Shown: piece by piece, positions 22,030-32,197 of the stretch | How the letters are laid out: every line of letters begins with the position of its first letter | How positions within the stretch are numbered: position 1 is the first letter of the stretch | NCBI GenBank assembly: GCA_009763385.1 | Contig: CM019827.1 | Coordinates: forward strand, 114,665,204-114,729,203 | DNA: 64,000 nucleotides | Source of the DNA: Coix lacryma-jobi var. lacryma-jobi | Taxonomy: Eukaryota; Streptophyta; Magnoliopsida; Poales; Poaceae | Direction of reading: 5' to 3' | Program-made: the position numbers and the translations under genes | The notes under the pieces: model-generated | Database searches by the model: none | The model's input: the letters and a program-made list of their open reading frames with translations, nothing else | What the model was told of the DNA's origin: nothing

Positions 22030-25000
22030 TGTAACACCCTGGATTTTTAATTAATTAAAATAAATTAGAATTTAATAAGAAAATGGCCAAAACCCTAGAT
22101 GGAGGAAAATTCTAACCAGATGTTTGTTGCATTCATGCCGTTGCATAATTTTTATTGGGTGAAAAAGAATTTATTAAACCCGAATAGGGCGAATCGAATT
22201 TATTCTATTTAGAAAAGCAATGAAATGATTTATAAAAGTTTGCAAAATCAAACTCAAATTTTATTTACAAAACCTAGAAAAATATTTCCAAAAAAATTTC
22301 AAAATTTATTTGGTTTCAAATGATTTGATTTTGAACTCAAAAGTTTTGCAAAAGATTTGAAATCAAAAAGGAAATAAAAGAAAAGGAAAGGCAAAAGGGC
22401 CTCAACTTTCCCCCATTCCTCCCAGTCGGCCCACTCCCTCTCCATGTCGGGCCGGCCTCCTCCCTCCCTCTCCCGGCCGGAGCCCACTCCTCACGGCGGC
22501 CCGCTTCGCTCTCCCCCTCTCATCGCACGCAGGCCCGCATCGGCGTCGGCCCGTTGCCTTTTCCCCTTCGGGCCTTTCCCCAGCTCCCCCTTGCCCCAGC
22601 CCAAGTCGGTTGCCGACTCCCCTCTCTCCGGCCCATCGCTCCCAGCGGCCCGCGCGCACCTCACCGCTCCTCCTCCCTTCACTCGCTGCCAGCCGGGACC
22701 CACGACCAGTGACGCTGACCTGTGGCCCCTCCTTGTCAACGTCGTCCCCTTCCCTCGGATCCCCATCTCCTCTCTGCCTACTCTGTTCAACCGTGCGGCC
22801 GAGATGGCCGGGAATCCTAGCCCCACCGACCCGATCAAGGAGCCCCACCCGACTCCCCCGCCCTTCGCGCTCCACCCGTAGCCGCCGCACCGTGACCCCG
22901 CCTCGCTCACATCACACAACACGCGGCCGCCATAATCAGAGCGCTGAGCTCGCCCACCGTTCGCCCCTCACCTCTCTGCCTTTAAAGCCTAGGCCACACC
23001 AAGTCACCGAGACTAGGCACCCTCCTTCCCGTGTTCCCCGCGCCGCACCGACTGCATCCAACCAGATGGGTCCTCCCCTCCCCGAGACTTCCGCTGCCCC
23101 GGATCAGCAGAGCCGCCCTTGCCGCTCCGTAGAGCTCTTTCCGCCATCCCTCCCTCCCTCCTCTGCATACTTGAAGCTCGACAAGGCACTAGCATCTGCA
23201 CGCCGCACCCAACCAGCCGCTCATCGCCACCCCTGCTTCACCCCATCGTCGTCACTACCGGAGCCGAGAGCAAGCGTCCGCCTCCGCCGTCGACACCCCT
23301 TCTCCGGTCCTCAATCGACGGCGAGACCTCCACATTCGAGCCCGCGGTGAGCTACCCGTTCGATCCCTCCCTTTTTCTCCCTCTCTTGTGTCCCGTAGCA
23401 CAGTGCCGAACCACTTCGGGGCGTGCCGGCAATGGCGCCGCCGCGCCTGCCGTGGATCCGCCGTGCCCAAGACCACCGTCGGGCGACCCTTTGTTCCCCC
23501 TTGATCCTAGACCATCAGATCCGAGTCCATCGGCCAGGATTAGAAAACCCTGTGAAGGGGTATGAACCAGGTTCGCGTTTCAGTGGACGTGGTCTACGGC
23601 GCCGGCTCCCTCGCGTCCACGGCGGCCGTGGTGCACCACACCAATAGAATGGCGCCACCTGGGTTCCACCTCAGCGCCACGCAGCACCTGCGCAACCGCA
23701 CACACCCTCTCTTCCCCATCTAATCTAGACCGTCTGATCTGGATCGGGCGATCTAGATCAGAAGATACCCCTTCGCGGCACCTTTTGCTAAAGAGTCCCT
23801 CAGTTTTCATCGAATTAACCCGCGCTCCAAACAGTGCTGTGCACTGAGTCTAGACAAAATCACGTTCCAGCCCCTGCAGTTTTGCAAAAATGAGGCCCGG
23901 TCCTGCAGCATTTTCTTTTCAGATTTGATTTATTTAAATTGCGAAAATGAGTTCAAAGTATTTACAGTTTTGCCACCCGATTTCAAATGCCCATAACTTG
24001 CTCATTTTAACTCCGATTTGACCCGTTCAACTTGCGTTAGTTTCATAATTTCGTTCTCTACGCAGTAGAACTGTTGGTTTACTGTTTTGATACTGTTTAT
24101 TGTACTGTTTCTTATTTTGCTTTGTATGTGCCATGTATGTTGATTGGGCCAGAGAGTGCGGAGTACGAGGACGCTCCCGACCCTTCCTGTGACCGTGCAG
24201 ATTCGACCCAGCCCGAAGGCAAGTGTCCTTGAACATCTTGCACCTACTTAATTTTACTTTTGGTACTAGAGTAGTTAGATCTTGTAGATGCATGCTTGTC
24301 ATTAATTTGAATCCCATGTTAGGGTTTACTAGAATTTGTATATATTATCCTTGTCGCCTGTTTTGGGATGTTCGGGTAGATGTTTTGCTTAGCCCTGCAG
24401 TCAAGGTTGGGTTGGGAGGTAAATATTATTAATCTTGATTAATGAACTATGAAACAGGGTGGATATGGTAATTTTTTGTAGTAACATGGTTATTAGGTAA
24501 ATCCGGCAGGATGGAACCGTATTGGTGGTTTTGTGCCGTGGGACTCGGCAGCTGCTTTTGGTTTTGGTTCGGGGCTCGTGCTAGACATATCCTGCCTGGA
24601 TCCCTAGGACCCGGTTCTTGGACAAGTAACCCGGCAATACAGCACAACCATGAGATCTGGATGGGCTGGACCTGGCTAATTAATTAGTTTTCCTCTAAGT
24701 TATGCTACACGGGGTTTGTTTAGTGGCTCAAGAGGGGTCCCTTGGGGTCGTTGACTTATGGACAGGGGAGAAACCTTAGAGTACGTGTAACACAGACTTG
24801 GAGGGACTTTGTAAAGGCCTTGCAGTGCAACCTGCTATGCACCTTGGCAGTGTTTAGCGTGACGGGACCTGCACGACTCATGGGTAACGATGTGCAACCT
24901 CTGCAGAGTGTAAAACTGATATATCAGCCGTGCTCACGGTCACGAGCGGGCTTGGACTTCTTCGAGATTAGTTGGTTACTGGTTACTGTTTCGGGTCATC

Positions 25001-25677
25001 TGATGGACTTCGGGTGTGGGTACTTGGTGCGACTCCAGGTGCGGTTGCTTGGTGTGACTCCAAGTGTTGGTTACTCGGTGCGACTCCGAGCGTGGTCTTA
25101 CTCGGTGCGACTCCGAGTGTTGTTGCTTTTCTACAGAGTCTGTCTATAACCTAGTAGATAGGTGCATAGGATTAATAGGATTAATAGGGTGTGTCGCTTT
25201 AGGCGCTTGGGTCAAACAAGACAGCCTACCTTTGTTATTAGCCTCATACGCATATATTTCCTACACTTGCGGAGTACATTTCGATGTACTCACCCTTCCT
25301 CTTTGTCCCCCTGCTACCCCACCCAGACGCTGGCGATTACGGAGACGCTGGTGGCTACGTTCACGAGGAGCCGGAGTATCCAGAGAACGGTGGCTTCGAC
25401 CCTGACGACCTGTACTAGGATGGCGCTACCCCCGGTCGACCTTCCTGTGGAGATGGAGTCCAGACTTCCGCGACTACTTCAGAGTCTTCATTAGAGTTAG
25501 ATGTCGAGAGAGTCTGTACTTTTTCTTTCAGACCCGAGGGTCATTTATGTAATAATATTCGATATATTAATAAAAGCATTGTTTTGATATTTACTATGAT
25601 GTGGATATATGTATGAAAATTGATCCTGGCATACATATATTGTGCTCCAATTTTGTTCTTAAAATTGGGGTGTCACA
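22030..25677 (+). repeat. LTR 2 of the 7.6-kb element
   Basis: 3,648 bp, same features as LTR 1 at an offset of 3,937. Hairpin at 25272-25291, dyads at 25022-25118. Confidence 0.93.
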
Positions 25678-25682
25678 CAGGG

Positions 25683-26643
25683 GCTCCTAACCGAGATCCT
25701 GAGGGTTAGCTAACCGGTCTCGAGGGTTTGGTTGTTTTGATTCCGTGGGTGTCGTGCGAGCGACACCCGCGGGTGTAGCCCCCGAGGCCATGGGGGAGTG
25801 GTTAGAACTCCCTCGTGGGCTTTTTGCGAGTGTGAATGTTAGTTGCGTTTTTTAGGTTCGGGGGTGTCGAGCCCCCGAGTTTTTCGACCCTCTTTCGTCA
25901 AGGGGTGCCAGGCTGAACCGACCGAACGGCTCTTCGAGCTGTCCGGCACGCCGGTTGCCCTGGCTTGTCATCCCGCGAGTCCTTTCGATCGGATGCGAGG
26001 GGGGATGCCTCGCACTACCACGAGCGGGCGAGTATCGAGGTTCCCGGTGAGCTGGTAACGGGGAAATCCAAGTGAGACCTCGTGCCCCATTCGATGGGGT
26101 CGACTGAAGCCCGGAGGCAATCTCATAAAGCATGGGTGCTCGGTCTGCAGGAGTGTCGGGTCCATTCGATAGGACCCGGTGGCTCGACGCCTCCCTCCGA
26201 GGGGATCTCACTGCACGTCGTGCGCCCAGCCTTGGATACATGTGAGGGGCCTCGAGGGCTTGGCCCTCGAGCGATGCTGCGAGTGGCGCCCCTTGGTGTC
26301 CCTGACTCGGGTGCTCGAAGCCGGCTGTCGAACCCTCTTCGAGGGCCAGCCTTCGCTGCCTCGAGACTTGGAAGGGTCGGGGCCCGTTTTTACCTTGGTG
26401 AAGAAGCCTCCGTCGTCTGGGAATTCTTCTGCCCGTTGGGCGCGCCTTTTTAGGCGGGAACTGTCAGGGAGGGTGATGGACGCGAAGTTGGAGCGGCGGT
26501 CGTGGTGGGCCCAGGTAGCGGAGCGAATGGGGAGTTGCCGCGTGTACCTGTCAACCGGCTCGAGATTCGGTTAGGTGGGCGCATTAAATGCGTGCGGTTA
26601 CCTTTTTCCGTCGTGGGAGACCCCGCCCGTCGGGGTTTTCTCT
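25683..26643. other. Gypsy interior upstream of the antisense gene
   Basis: No supported ORF. Rich in CTCGAG-containing motifs. It would be the 3' untranslated interior of the gypsy RNA (minus strand) and the promoter-proximal region of the plus-strand gene. Confidence 0.5.
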
Positions 26644-26651
26644 TATAAATA
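26644..26651 (+). promoter_or_regulatory. TATA box of the antisense gene
   Basis: TATAAATA, preceded by a GC-rich stretch and followed about 30 bp on by a pyrimidine-rich likely start region (about 26675-26695). The first ATG is at 26789 in a good context (GCCATGGC). Promoter is inferred from spacing. Confidence 0.6.
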
Positions 26652-26788
26652 CCGAGTGATGGGAGAGGAACCCTTTACTTTGCCTTTGCCTTCACCGCCG
26701 CCGTAGCTTCCACACGCCTTCTTCCCGAGCCAGAATTGGGAATCTTCCCGGCCGCCCGTCCACCGCTCAAATCCGCGCCGTCGCCGCC

Positions 26789-27693
26789 ATGGCCGCTTCG
26801 TCCCAGGTGCTGCCGGCCGAAGACTGGAGCTTGACGAAGACGACGCAGCAAGAGCTGGAGACGCTGGTGGAGCGGGGGCTTCTCCGCCCCAACCCGCAGG
26901 AGGGTCCCGCGTGGTGGATTCTCCCGTCGGCGGACCACCGGGAGCCGCACCCGCCGGAGGGGTACGTGGTGAGCTTCACGCGCTACCACCGCATGGGGCT
27001 CGGCATCCCGCCGAGCCGCTTCATGCGGGGGCTGGCCCACCACTTCGAGGTGGAGCTGCAGCACTTCTCCCCCAACTCCATCTCGCACGCCGCCATCTAC
27101 GCCGCGGTGTGCGAGGGGTATCTGAAGATCGAGCCGCACTGGGAGATGTTCGTCCACCTCTTCCGGGGCGAGCTCTTCCACAAGGCCGCGAAGCCGAGCG
27201 GGAGGAGGCTCGCGCGCGTGGGCTCTCTCACCATCACCGCGAGGACTGGTCCCTCGTCGGCCAACGTCCCCCGCGACTACCTCCGCTACAAGCTCTCCAC
27301 CAACCAGGCGGGGTGGGACGACCACTGGTTCTACCTGCGGAACAAGGACGGGCTCCTTCCGCAGTACACCGGCAGGGGCATCACCCAGCTCCCGGAGAAG
27401 TGGAACTGGGGCGTCGCAGCGGACAGGCAGCGCCACCTGGAGCCGCTGATGAACATGATGCGGACGCTGGTGGAGGAGAAGAAGCTGACCGTCTAGGCGG
27501 TCATCTGGGCATTTCATCAGCGGAGGGTCCTTCCTCTGGCGGACCGCCCCCTCCTCATGTTCGAGATGGGGCCGAGGGGGAGTTGTCTCGGAACGAGGCT
27601 ATCTCCCGGGTGTCGGTTACGGTCCACGGGTCGTTCCGCCCAGAGGAGGCCAACCTGATCGCCATGGCGCCCGACGCAGGGTGCCTCGACCCG
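26789..27693 (+). pseudogene. Antisense gene exon 1: 'putative gypsy type transposon' (PF04195-like) protein
   Basis: Encodes a protein on the strand opposite to gag-pol. The first 235 residues (to TAG at 27494-27496) match the family often annotated in grasses as putative gypsy type transposon domain (PF04195). Its recognisable feel is RYHRMGLGIPPSRF, then PHWEMFVHLFRGELF and NWGVAADRQRHLEPL. Role unknown. Coding-like sequence continues past the TAG and changes frame near 27575. It ends at 27693 with CCG|GTAAGC, a good splice donor. The stop and the frame change mean this copy is probably broken. The start was chosen as the first ATG after the TATA box. Assignment rests on recalled family resemblance. 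Confidence 0.7.
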
Positions 27694-27800
27694 GTAAGCC
27701 TCCTTCGAGCTAGACTGTCTCGAGCCCCCCTTCCTTTCCTTTTTCTTCGGACTTTGTTCGCTCTCCTTGTGGTTTTTCTCATCGAGTTTCTTTTTCACAG
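27694..27800 (+). other. Predicted intron of the antisense gene
   Basis: 107 nt, GTAAGC to a T-rich tract ending TTTTTCACAG. Flanking exons join in phase 0. Confidence 0.65.
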
Positions 27801-27991
27801 GGGGCGTTCACATGTCGCGCGTCGAGGCCCCCGGTGAGGGAGGACGCCGCGGAAATACAGGTGAGGCGCCTCTCTGCTCAAAAAGACAAGGAGAGTAAAG
27901 ATGCCACGAAGAAGAAAAAGAAAGAGAGGAACTTGCGTCGGGTGGCTCGAGAGCAGAGGCTTGCGAAGGCTCGTCATAGCCGGCGGCCTGG
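27801..27991 (+). pseudogene. Antisense gene exon 2, part before the copia insertion
   Basis: Basic, Lys-rich coding segment (KKKKKERNLRRVAREQRL). At 27991 it is interrupted, inside a codon, by the gag-only copia element. Its frame resumes at 37476 once the insert and one copy of the CCTGG duplication are ignored. Confidence 0.7.
27987..27991. repeat. Target duplication CCTGG of the gag-only copia element, left
   Basis: Matches 37471-37475 on the far side of the element. Confidence 0.93.
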
Positions 27992-30304
27992 TGAAAAGTC
28001 CTAGTTTGGTTTTGGTAATTGAGTGACAACTTTAGGTGGACTAATGGTGTTTGAAGTAAATTACACAGGTGATTAGTCCATAGGTGATCATGTGTGAGCA
28101 ACATATGCCATAGAGGTGAAATGGCTTGGAAGATGTTGCAAGGCTCATACATGTGATGAAGGAGCTTATTGCATATGTGACATGACATGTGGTCATATGG
28201 CTAAGATGGAGAAGATCAAGGCAAGACTTGGCTTGATGGACCGGTTGCGAAGGTGAAGGGCAAGTTGAGGCTTTGAAGCCGTTGGTACCGAGTGTCGGGA
28301 GGCTTAAGCAAGACTTGGCGCCGAAGGACCGAAGCGATGGTGAAGAGCAAGTGATGTCAAGATCGATGGACCATGGAGGCCATGTGATGATATGAAGTGG
28401 ATCATATCATTTGAAGATAGGTTGGTGCATGTGTTGCATCAACACCAAAGGAGATGGAATGGAATGCGCAAGGCAAAGGTATATTTGTAGGGCATTTCAT
28501 TTCACCGGTCATAGGTGTGTAGAGAAGATTATGACCGGGTTTAGGATAGATGGCCGTACTATTAAGAGGAGCAAACTTGTTTGCATATCGGTCATCTAGT
28601 GCCACTTGAGCGATCTAACTTTGCGATGTTACTAAGATCGAGTGGCGTGGTGAGAGCAAGTGAAAATCCTTTGAAAATTGTTTGTGAAAATGCTAACACA
28701 CATGCACATGATGGTGTACTCTTGTTGGTGTTAGCACATTTGCAAAGGAGAAGTTGTTGGAGTTGGTTTGGATCAACTCAGAGATGAAAATGGAGTTTTC
28801 TGTGTGTTGTCGGTGGTACCGACCCTGGGTTGTCGGTGGTACCGCCCAAGGATGCAGCGTGCAGACCTCTCTGTACCGAAGCGTTTTTGGCCTGGCGGTG
28901 GTACCGCTATTACCTCGGTACTACCGCCGGCGGTGGTACCGACCGGATGGTCGGTGGTACCGTGGCCCTGAGGAGTTTCGCGAGGCTCTCTGTAGTTTTT
29001 GAAAATGGCTTGCCGGTAGTACCGCCATTACCTCGGTACTACCGCCCACGGTGGTACCGACGCAAGGTCGATAGTGGCTGGTTTTTCGCAGAGCTCTCTG
29101 GTCGCGGCGATTTTTGGCCTGGCGGTAGTACCGCCATTACCTCGGTACTACCGACCTCGGAGGAACCGACCAGGGATCGGTGGTTTGCCGAAATCAGCGG
29201 GATGTGGGGAAACGGCTAGTTTGACTAAGCCGGTAGTACCGCCCAGGAGGGGTCGGTACTACCGATCGGAGCGCAGAATGCCCAGTGAAGGGGCATAACG
29301 GCTAGTTGGCCCTTGAGGCTATATATAGTCGTTGAGGCCGGCTTTGGGCCGTGGGTTGGAGCACTCCAAAGCCTTGGTGGCTTGTGTGGATGTGCTTGGG
29401 AGCCCTCTAACACACATATGCTTTAGTGCTCATCCGATTGTGTGAGAGAGTGATCCTAGTGCGTTGCTTTGAGAGATTGCATCGAGTGGCACTAGGTGTT
29501 CGAGTTGCAAGCCGGTGGTGCTTATTACTCTTGGAGGTTGCCACCTCCTAGACGGCTTGGTGATCGAGTCTCCGTCGTGAAGCCCGCGTGAAGATTGTGC
29601 GTGGCTCCGGAGAAGGATTGTGAGGGGCATTGTGCTCGCCCCGCGGGGATCGCGAAGAGCAACTCTAGTGGATTGCGCGTGTCATTGAGTTACCCTCACT
29701 TGTGGGTGATTTCTTGCGGCGCTCGAGTGTCGAGCTAGGTGTGGTGCCTATTAGCCGCCGAACTACCAAAGTGTGTGGTCGACACAACGGGGACTAGCTT
29801 GGTGGCAACCAAGTGAACCTCGGGGAAAAATCACCGTGTCAACATTGTCTACTCTTCTCGGTGGTTTGCAATCTCCATACATAAGCTTATATTTACTTTC
29901 ATACATATTGTGCTTGTGTAGCTATCTAGTTTGTGTAGCTAAGTTGAGCTCTCTAATTTGGCCTGTGTAGCCTTGTTATTGAGCATTGCTAGTGAGCTTA
30001 GGCTTTGTGCTTTGCTTGCTAGTTTGTGTAGGAGCTCCCTCGTGCTTAAAGTACTAGTGGCATAGGATTGTGTGACCTTGCTTCTAGAATTGGTTAGGTG
30101 AGCTTTAGCTAGCCCGACACCTTATTTGCATTGTTTAGGATCTTTTATAAGGTGTCATAGAGTATAAGTAGAGGGGTGTAGTCCTGGCTAGATCGATAGT
30201 TTTAATTCCGCATTTATTTCGGTTAGCCATTCCGCTGCAATTAAGTTTAAGTTTTTAAAAAGGACTATTCACCCCCCCCTCTAGTCCGCCATCTCGACCC
30301 TTCA
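27992..30304 (+). repeat. 5' LTR of the gag-only element (2,313 bp)
   Basis: TGAAAAGTCC...GACCCTTCA. Palindrome cluster at about 28810-29270. TATATATAG at about 29321-29329 is a possible TATA box. Confidence 0.95.
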
Positions 30305-30306
30305 AT

Positions 30307-30318
30307 TGGTATCGGAGC
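30307..30318 (+). other. Primer binding site
   Basis: TGGTATCGGAGC two bases after the LTR; initiator Met tRNA type. Confidence 0.88.
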
Positions 30319-30355
30319 AAGGTCTCTCATTTGTGGTCTTCACCGACCCGAGAGG

Positions 30356-32197
30356 ATGGCGTCTAGTGGGCTAGATGATGTGTGTGATACACATATTTTT
30401 GATGGCACACACTTTGCACAATGGAAACACCATATGCTTGATCATTTTCGTGCAAAGGGGCCAAAGTTTTGGTGGATTATCACTAGTGGTCTCACTCATG
30501 TTTTGGACCATAGAAATCTCACCAAAGCTCAAAAGGATCTCTTTGAACTTGATGCAAATGCTTATTGTTATCTAATGGATGCATTGAGTTTTGAGTTGTT
30601 TTATAAGATCAACTCCAAAGGGACCGCCCATGAGATGTGGGAATCCATCAAGACCACCTTCGGTGATCCCTCCACGTTTGATGATGGCAAGTTCATAAAG
30701 GAGGATGAACCGGTGGCATATGAGGATGTTGAGCAAGACCACAACTCCGTGATTGTGGAAGATTGCTCCACCTCACGTTCAAGTGATGCAATCAATGAAG
30801 ATACTTCAAGCACACTTGACAAGATGGAAGATGATGCCTCAAGTGATGCAAGTGATGATTCAACCTCAAGCACACTTGATGGTAATAATGGTACATGCTC
30901 CAATGATGATGCTACTACAAGCTCTCCAACATCATCATATTGCTTCATGTCACAAGGTGACACTAAGGTATCAAATTGCAATATGATTAATCATGATTCC
31001 TATGATGAGCTTGTTAGTAGACTTGCTAGCATGACCATTGCTTTAGAAAATGAGTTAGCTAAAAATGCAAAATTGACATTAGAAAACTCATTTCTAAAGA
31101 GTGCATGTGAACAACAAAATCATTTACTTTATGTTACTACTTGTTCACATGATGAGCTTAAATTGACTCATGAGGAACTATGTGTTACTCATGATAATTT
31201 GGTAAAAGACCATGCTTTTCTCACTAGTAAGCTTTCTAATGAACAAATTAAAACTAGTGAGAGCTCATCACATGGGACAATTGATCAATCGCATACTTGT
31301 GCTAACCCTTGTGATGAAGAAAAGAAGCATGTATCCACCTCTTGTGAAGATTTATTATCTATGCCATGTTCTTCACAATTAGATGCTTGTTCTACTTCTT
31401 TGTCTTGTGAGACTAACCTTTTGAAGGAGAACAATGAGCTCAAAAGTGAAGTGAAGAACTTGAGCAATAAGTTAGAGAGGTGGTGTAGATCAAAAGTCAC
31501 CCATGAGCACATGATGAAGAATCAAAGAAGCTATGGTGACAAGAGTGGCATTGGCTTTAACAAAAGCAATGCCAAGGGCAAGAAAATGAGGAAGCAAGAA
31601 GAAAAGAAGCTATCTCATTTCATGTGCTATCAATGCCATGAAATGGGACATCTTGCAAAAGCTTGCCCCAATAAGAAGAAGCCCCAAATTCAAATCAAGA
31701 ACAACCATCATGATGGTGACTTGATAAAGAAGAAGAAGACAAGAAGGGGCGGAAGAGCAAGGCATCCAAATCACATCCATGATGCCAACAAGATTGTGAG
31801 CAACATAAAAGATCAAGCTCACATCAAGTGCTACAATTGTGATGAATTGGGCCACCTAGCTTCGGGTTGTCCAAACAAGCTTGAGAAGAAGGATCAAGCA
31901 AACAAGAAGAAGCAAGGCAATGAGAAGCAACAAATGAGCAAAGAAGAGAAGGCTCAATCCAAGAGAAGTTGCTACTCATGCCGGGAAAGGGGACACATGG
32001 CTCATTCATGTCCCCTAGGTATGACCCCTAAGCCTATTTCAATTATTAATGATTCTATGCTTAGGAAGGATGAAAATGGTACCTCTAAGGCTACTATTGC
32101 AAAACATCCCGCTACTCATACTAAGGCTATGCCAAAGTATGTTGCTCCTAACTTGAGAGGACCCAAACTAGTTTGGGTACCATCAAAAGGTGGATGA
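30356..32197 (+). CDS. gag: Gag protein with three zinc knuckles, gag-only element
   Basis: 613 residues, opening 38 bp after the PBS at the first ATG. The N-terminus has the plant gag signature (IFDGTHFAQWKHHM near residue 14). An Asp/Ser/Thr-rich acidic region follows (about 110-200) and then a coiled-coil-like section (about 220-370). Three CCHC knuckles of the form CX2CX4HX4C start at residues 424, 492 and 539, separated by Lys-rich linkers, and the protein ends with a short tail. The intact frame, with many synonymous-looking repeats and no stops, suggests it is still or was recently expressed. No pol follows. Retention of gag alone suggests that Gag acts in cis on its own RNA while enzymes come from a relative (inference). 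Lower GC and more AAG/GAT-type codons than the gag at 541 show a different family. Confidence 0.93.
   Translation: MASSGLDDVCDTHIFDGTHFAQWKHHMLDHFRAKGPKFWWIITSGLTHVLDHRNLTKAQKDLFELDANAYCYLMDALSFELFYKINSKGTAHEMWESIKTTFGDPSTFDDGKFIKEDEPVAYEDVEQDHNSVIVEDCSTSRSSDAINEDTSSTLDKMEDDASSDASDDSTSSTLDGNNGTCSNDDATTSSPTSSYCFMSQGDTKVSNCNMINHDSYDELVSRLASMTIALENELAKNAKLTLENSFLKSACEQQNHLLYVTTCSHDELKLTHEELCVTHDNLVKDHAFLTSKLSNEQIKTSESSSHGTIDQSHTCANPCDEEKKHVSTSCEDLLSMPCSSQLDACSTSLSCETNLLKENNELKSEVKNLSNKLERWCRSKVTHEHMMKNQRSYGDKSGIGFNKSNAKGKKMRKQEEKKLSHFMCYQCHEMGHLAKACPNKKKPQIQIKNNHHDGDLIKKKKTRRGGRARHPNHIHDANKIVSNIKDQAHIKCYNCDELGHLASGCPNKLEKKDQANKKKQGNEKQQMSKEEKAQSKRSCYSCRERGHMAHSCPLGMTPKPISIINDSMLRKDENGTSKATIAKHPATHTKAMPKYVAPNLRGPKLVWVPSKGG

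Larger units (their letters stand above)
18093..25677 (+). mobile_element. Non-autonomous Tekay/Del-like element: two 3,648-bp LTRs around 289 bp
   Basis: Two LTRs of identical length (18093-21740 and 22030-25677), differing by eye at about nine positions, flanked by CAGGG at 18088-18092 and 25678-25682. The interior holds only a PBS, a short leader, the last stretch before the PPT, and the PPT. No gag or pol. LTR ends TGTAACACCC...GGTGTCACA and the leader after the PBS resemble grass Tekay/Del chromoviruses, so this looks like an internal-deletion derivative moved by a full-length relative. Family assignment is from remembered similarity. Confidence 0.9.

Noticed and set aside
18093..25677. 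Large tandem duplication of a host segment
   Set aside because: The two copies have TG...CA ends, a PBS and PPT between them and a 5-bp target duplication outside, so they are LTRs of one element.
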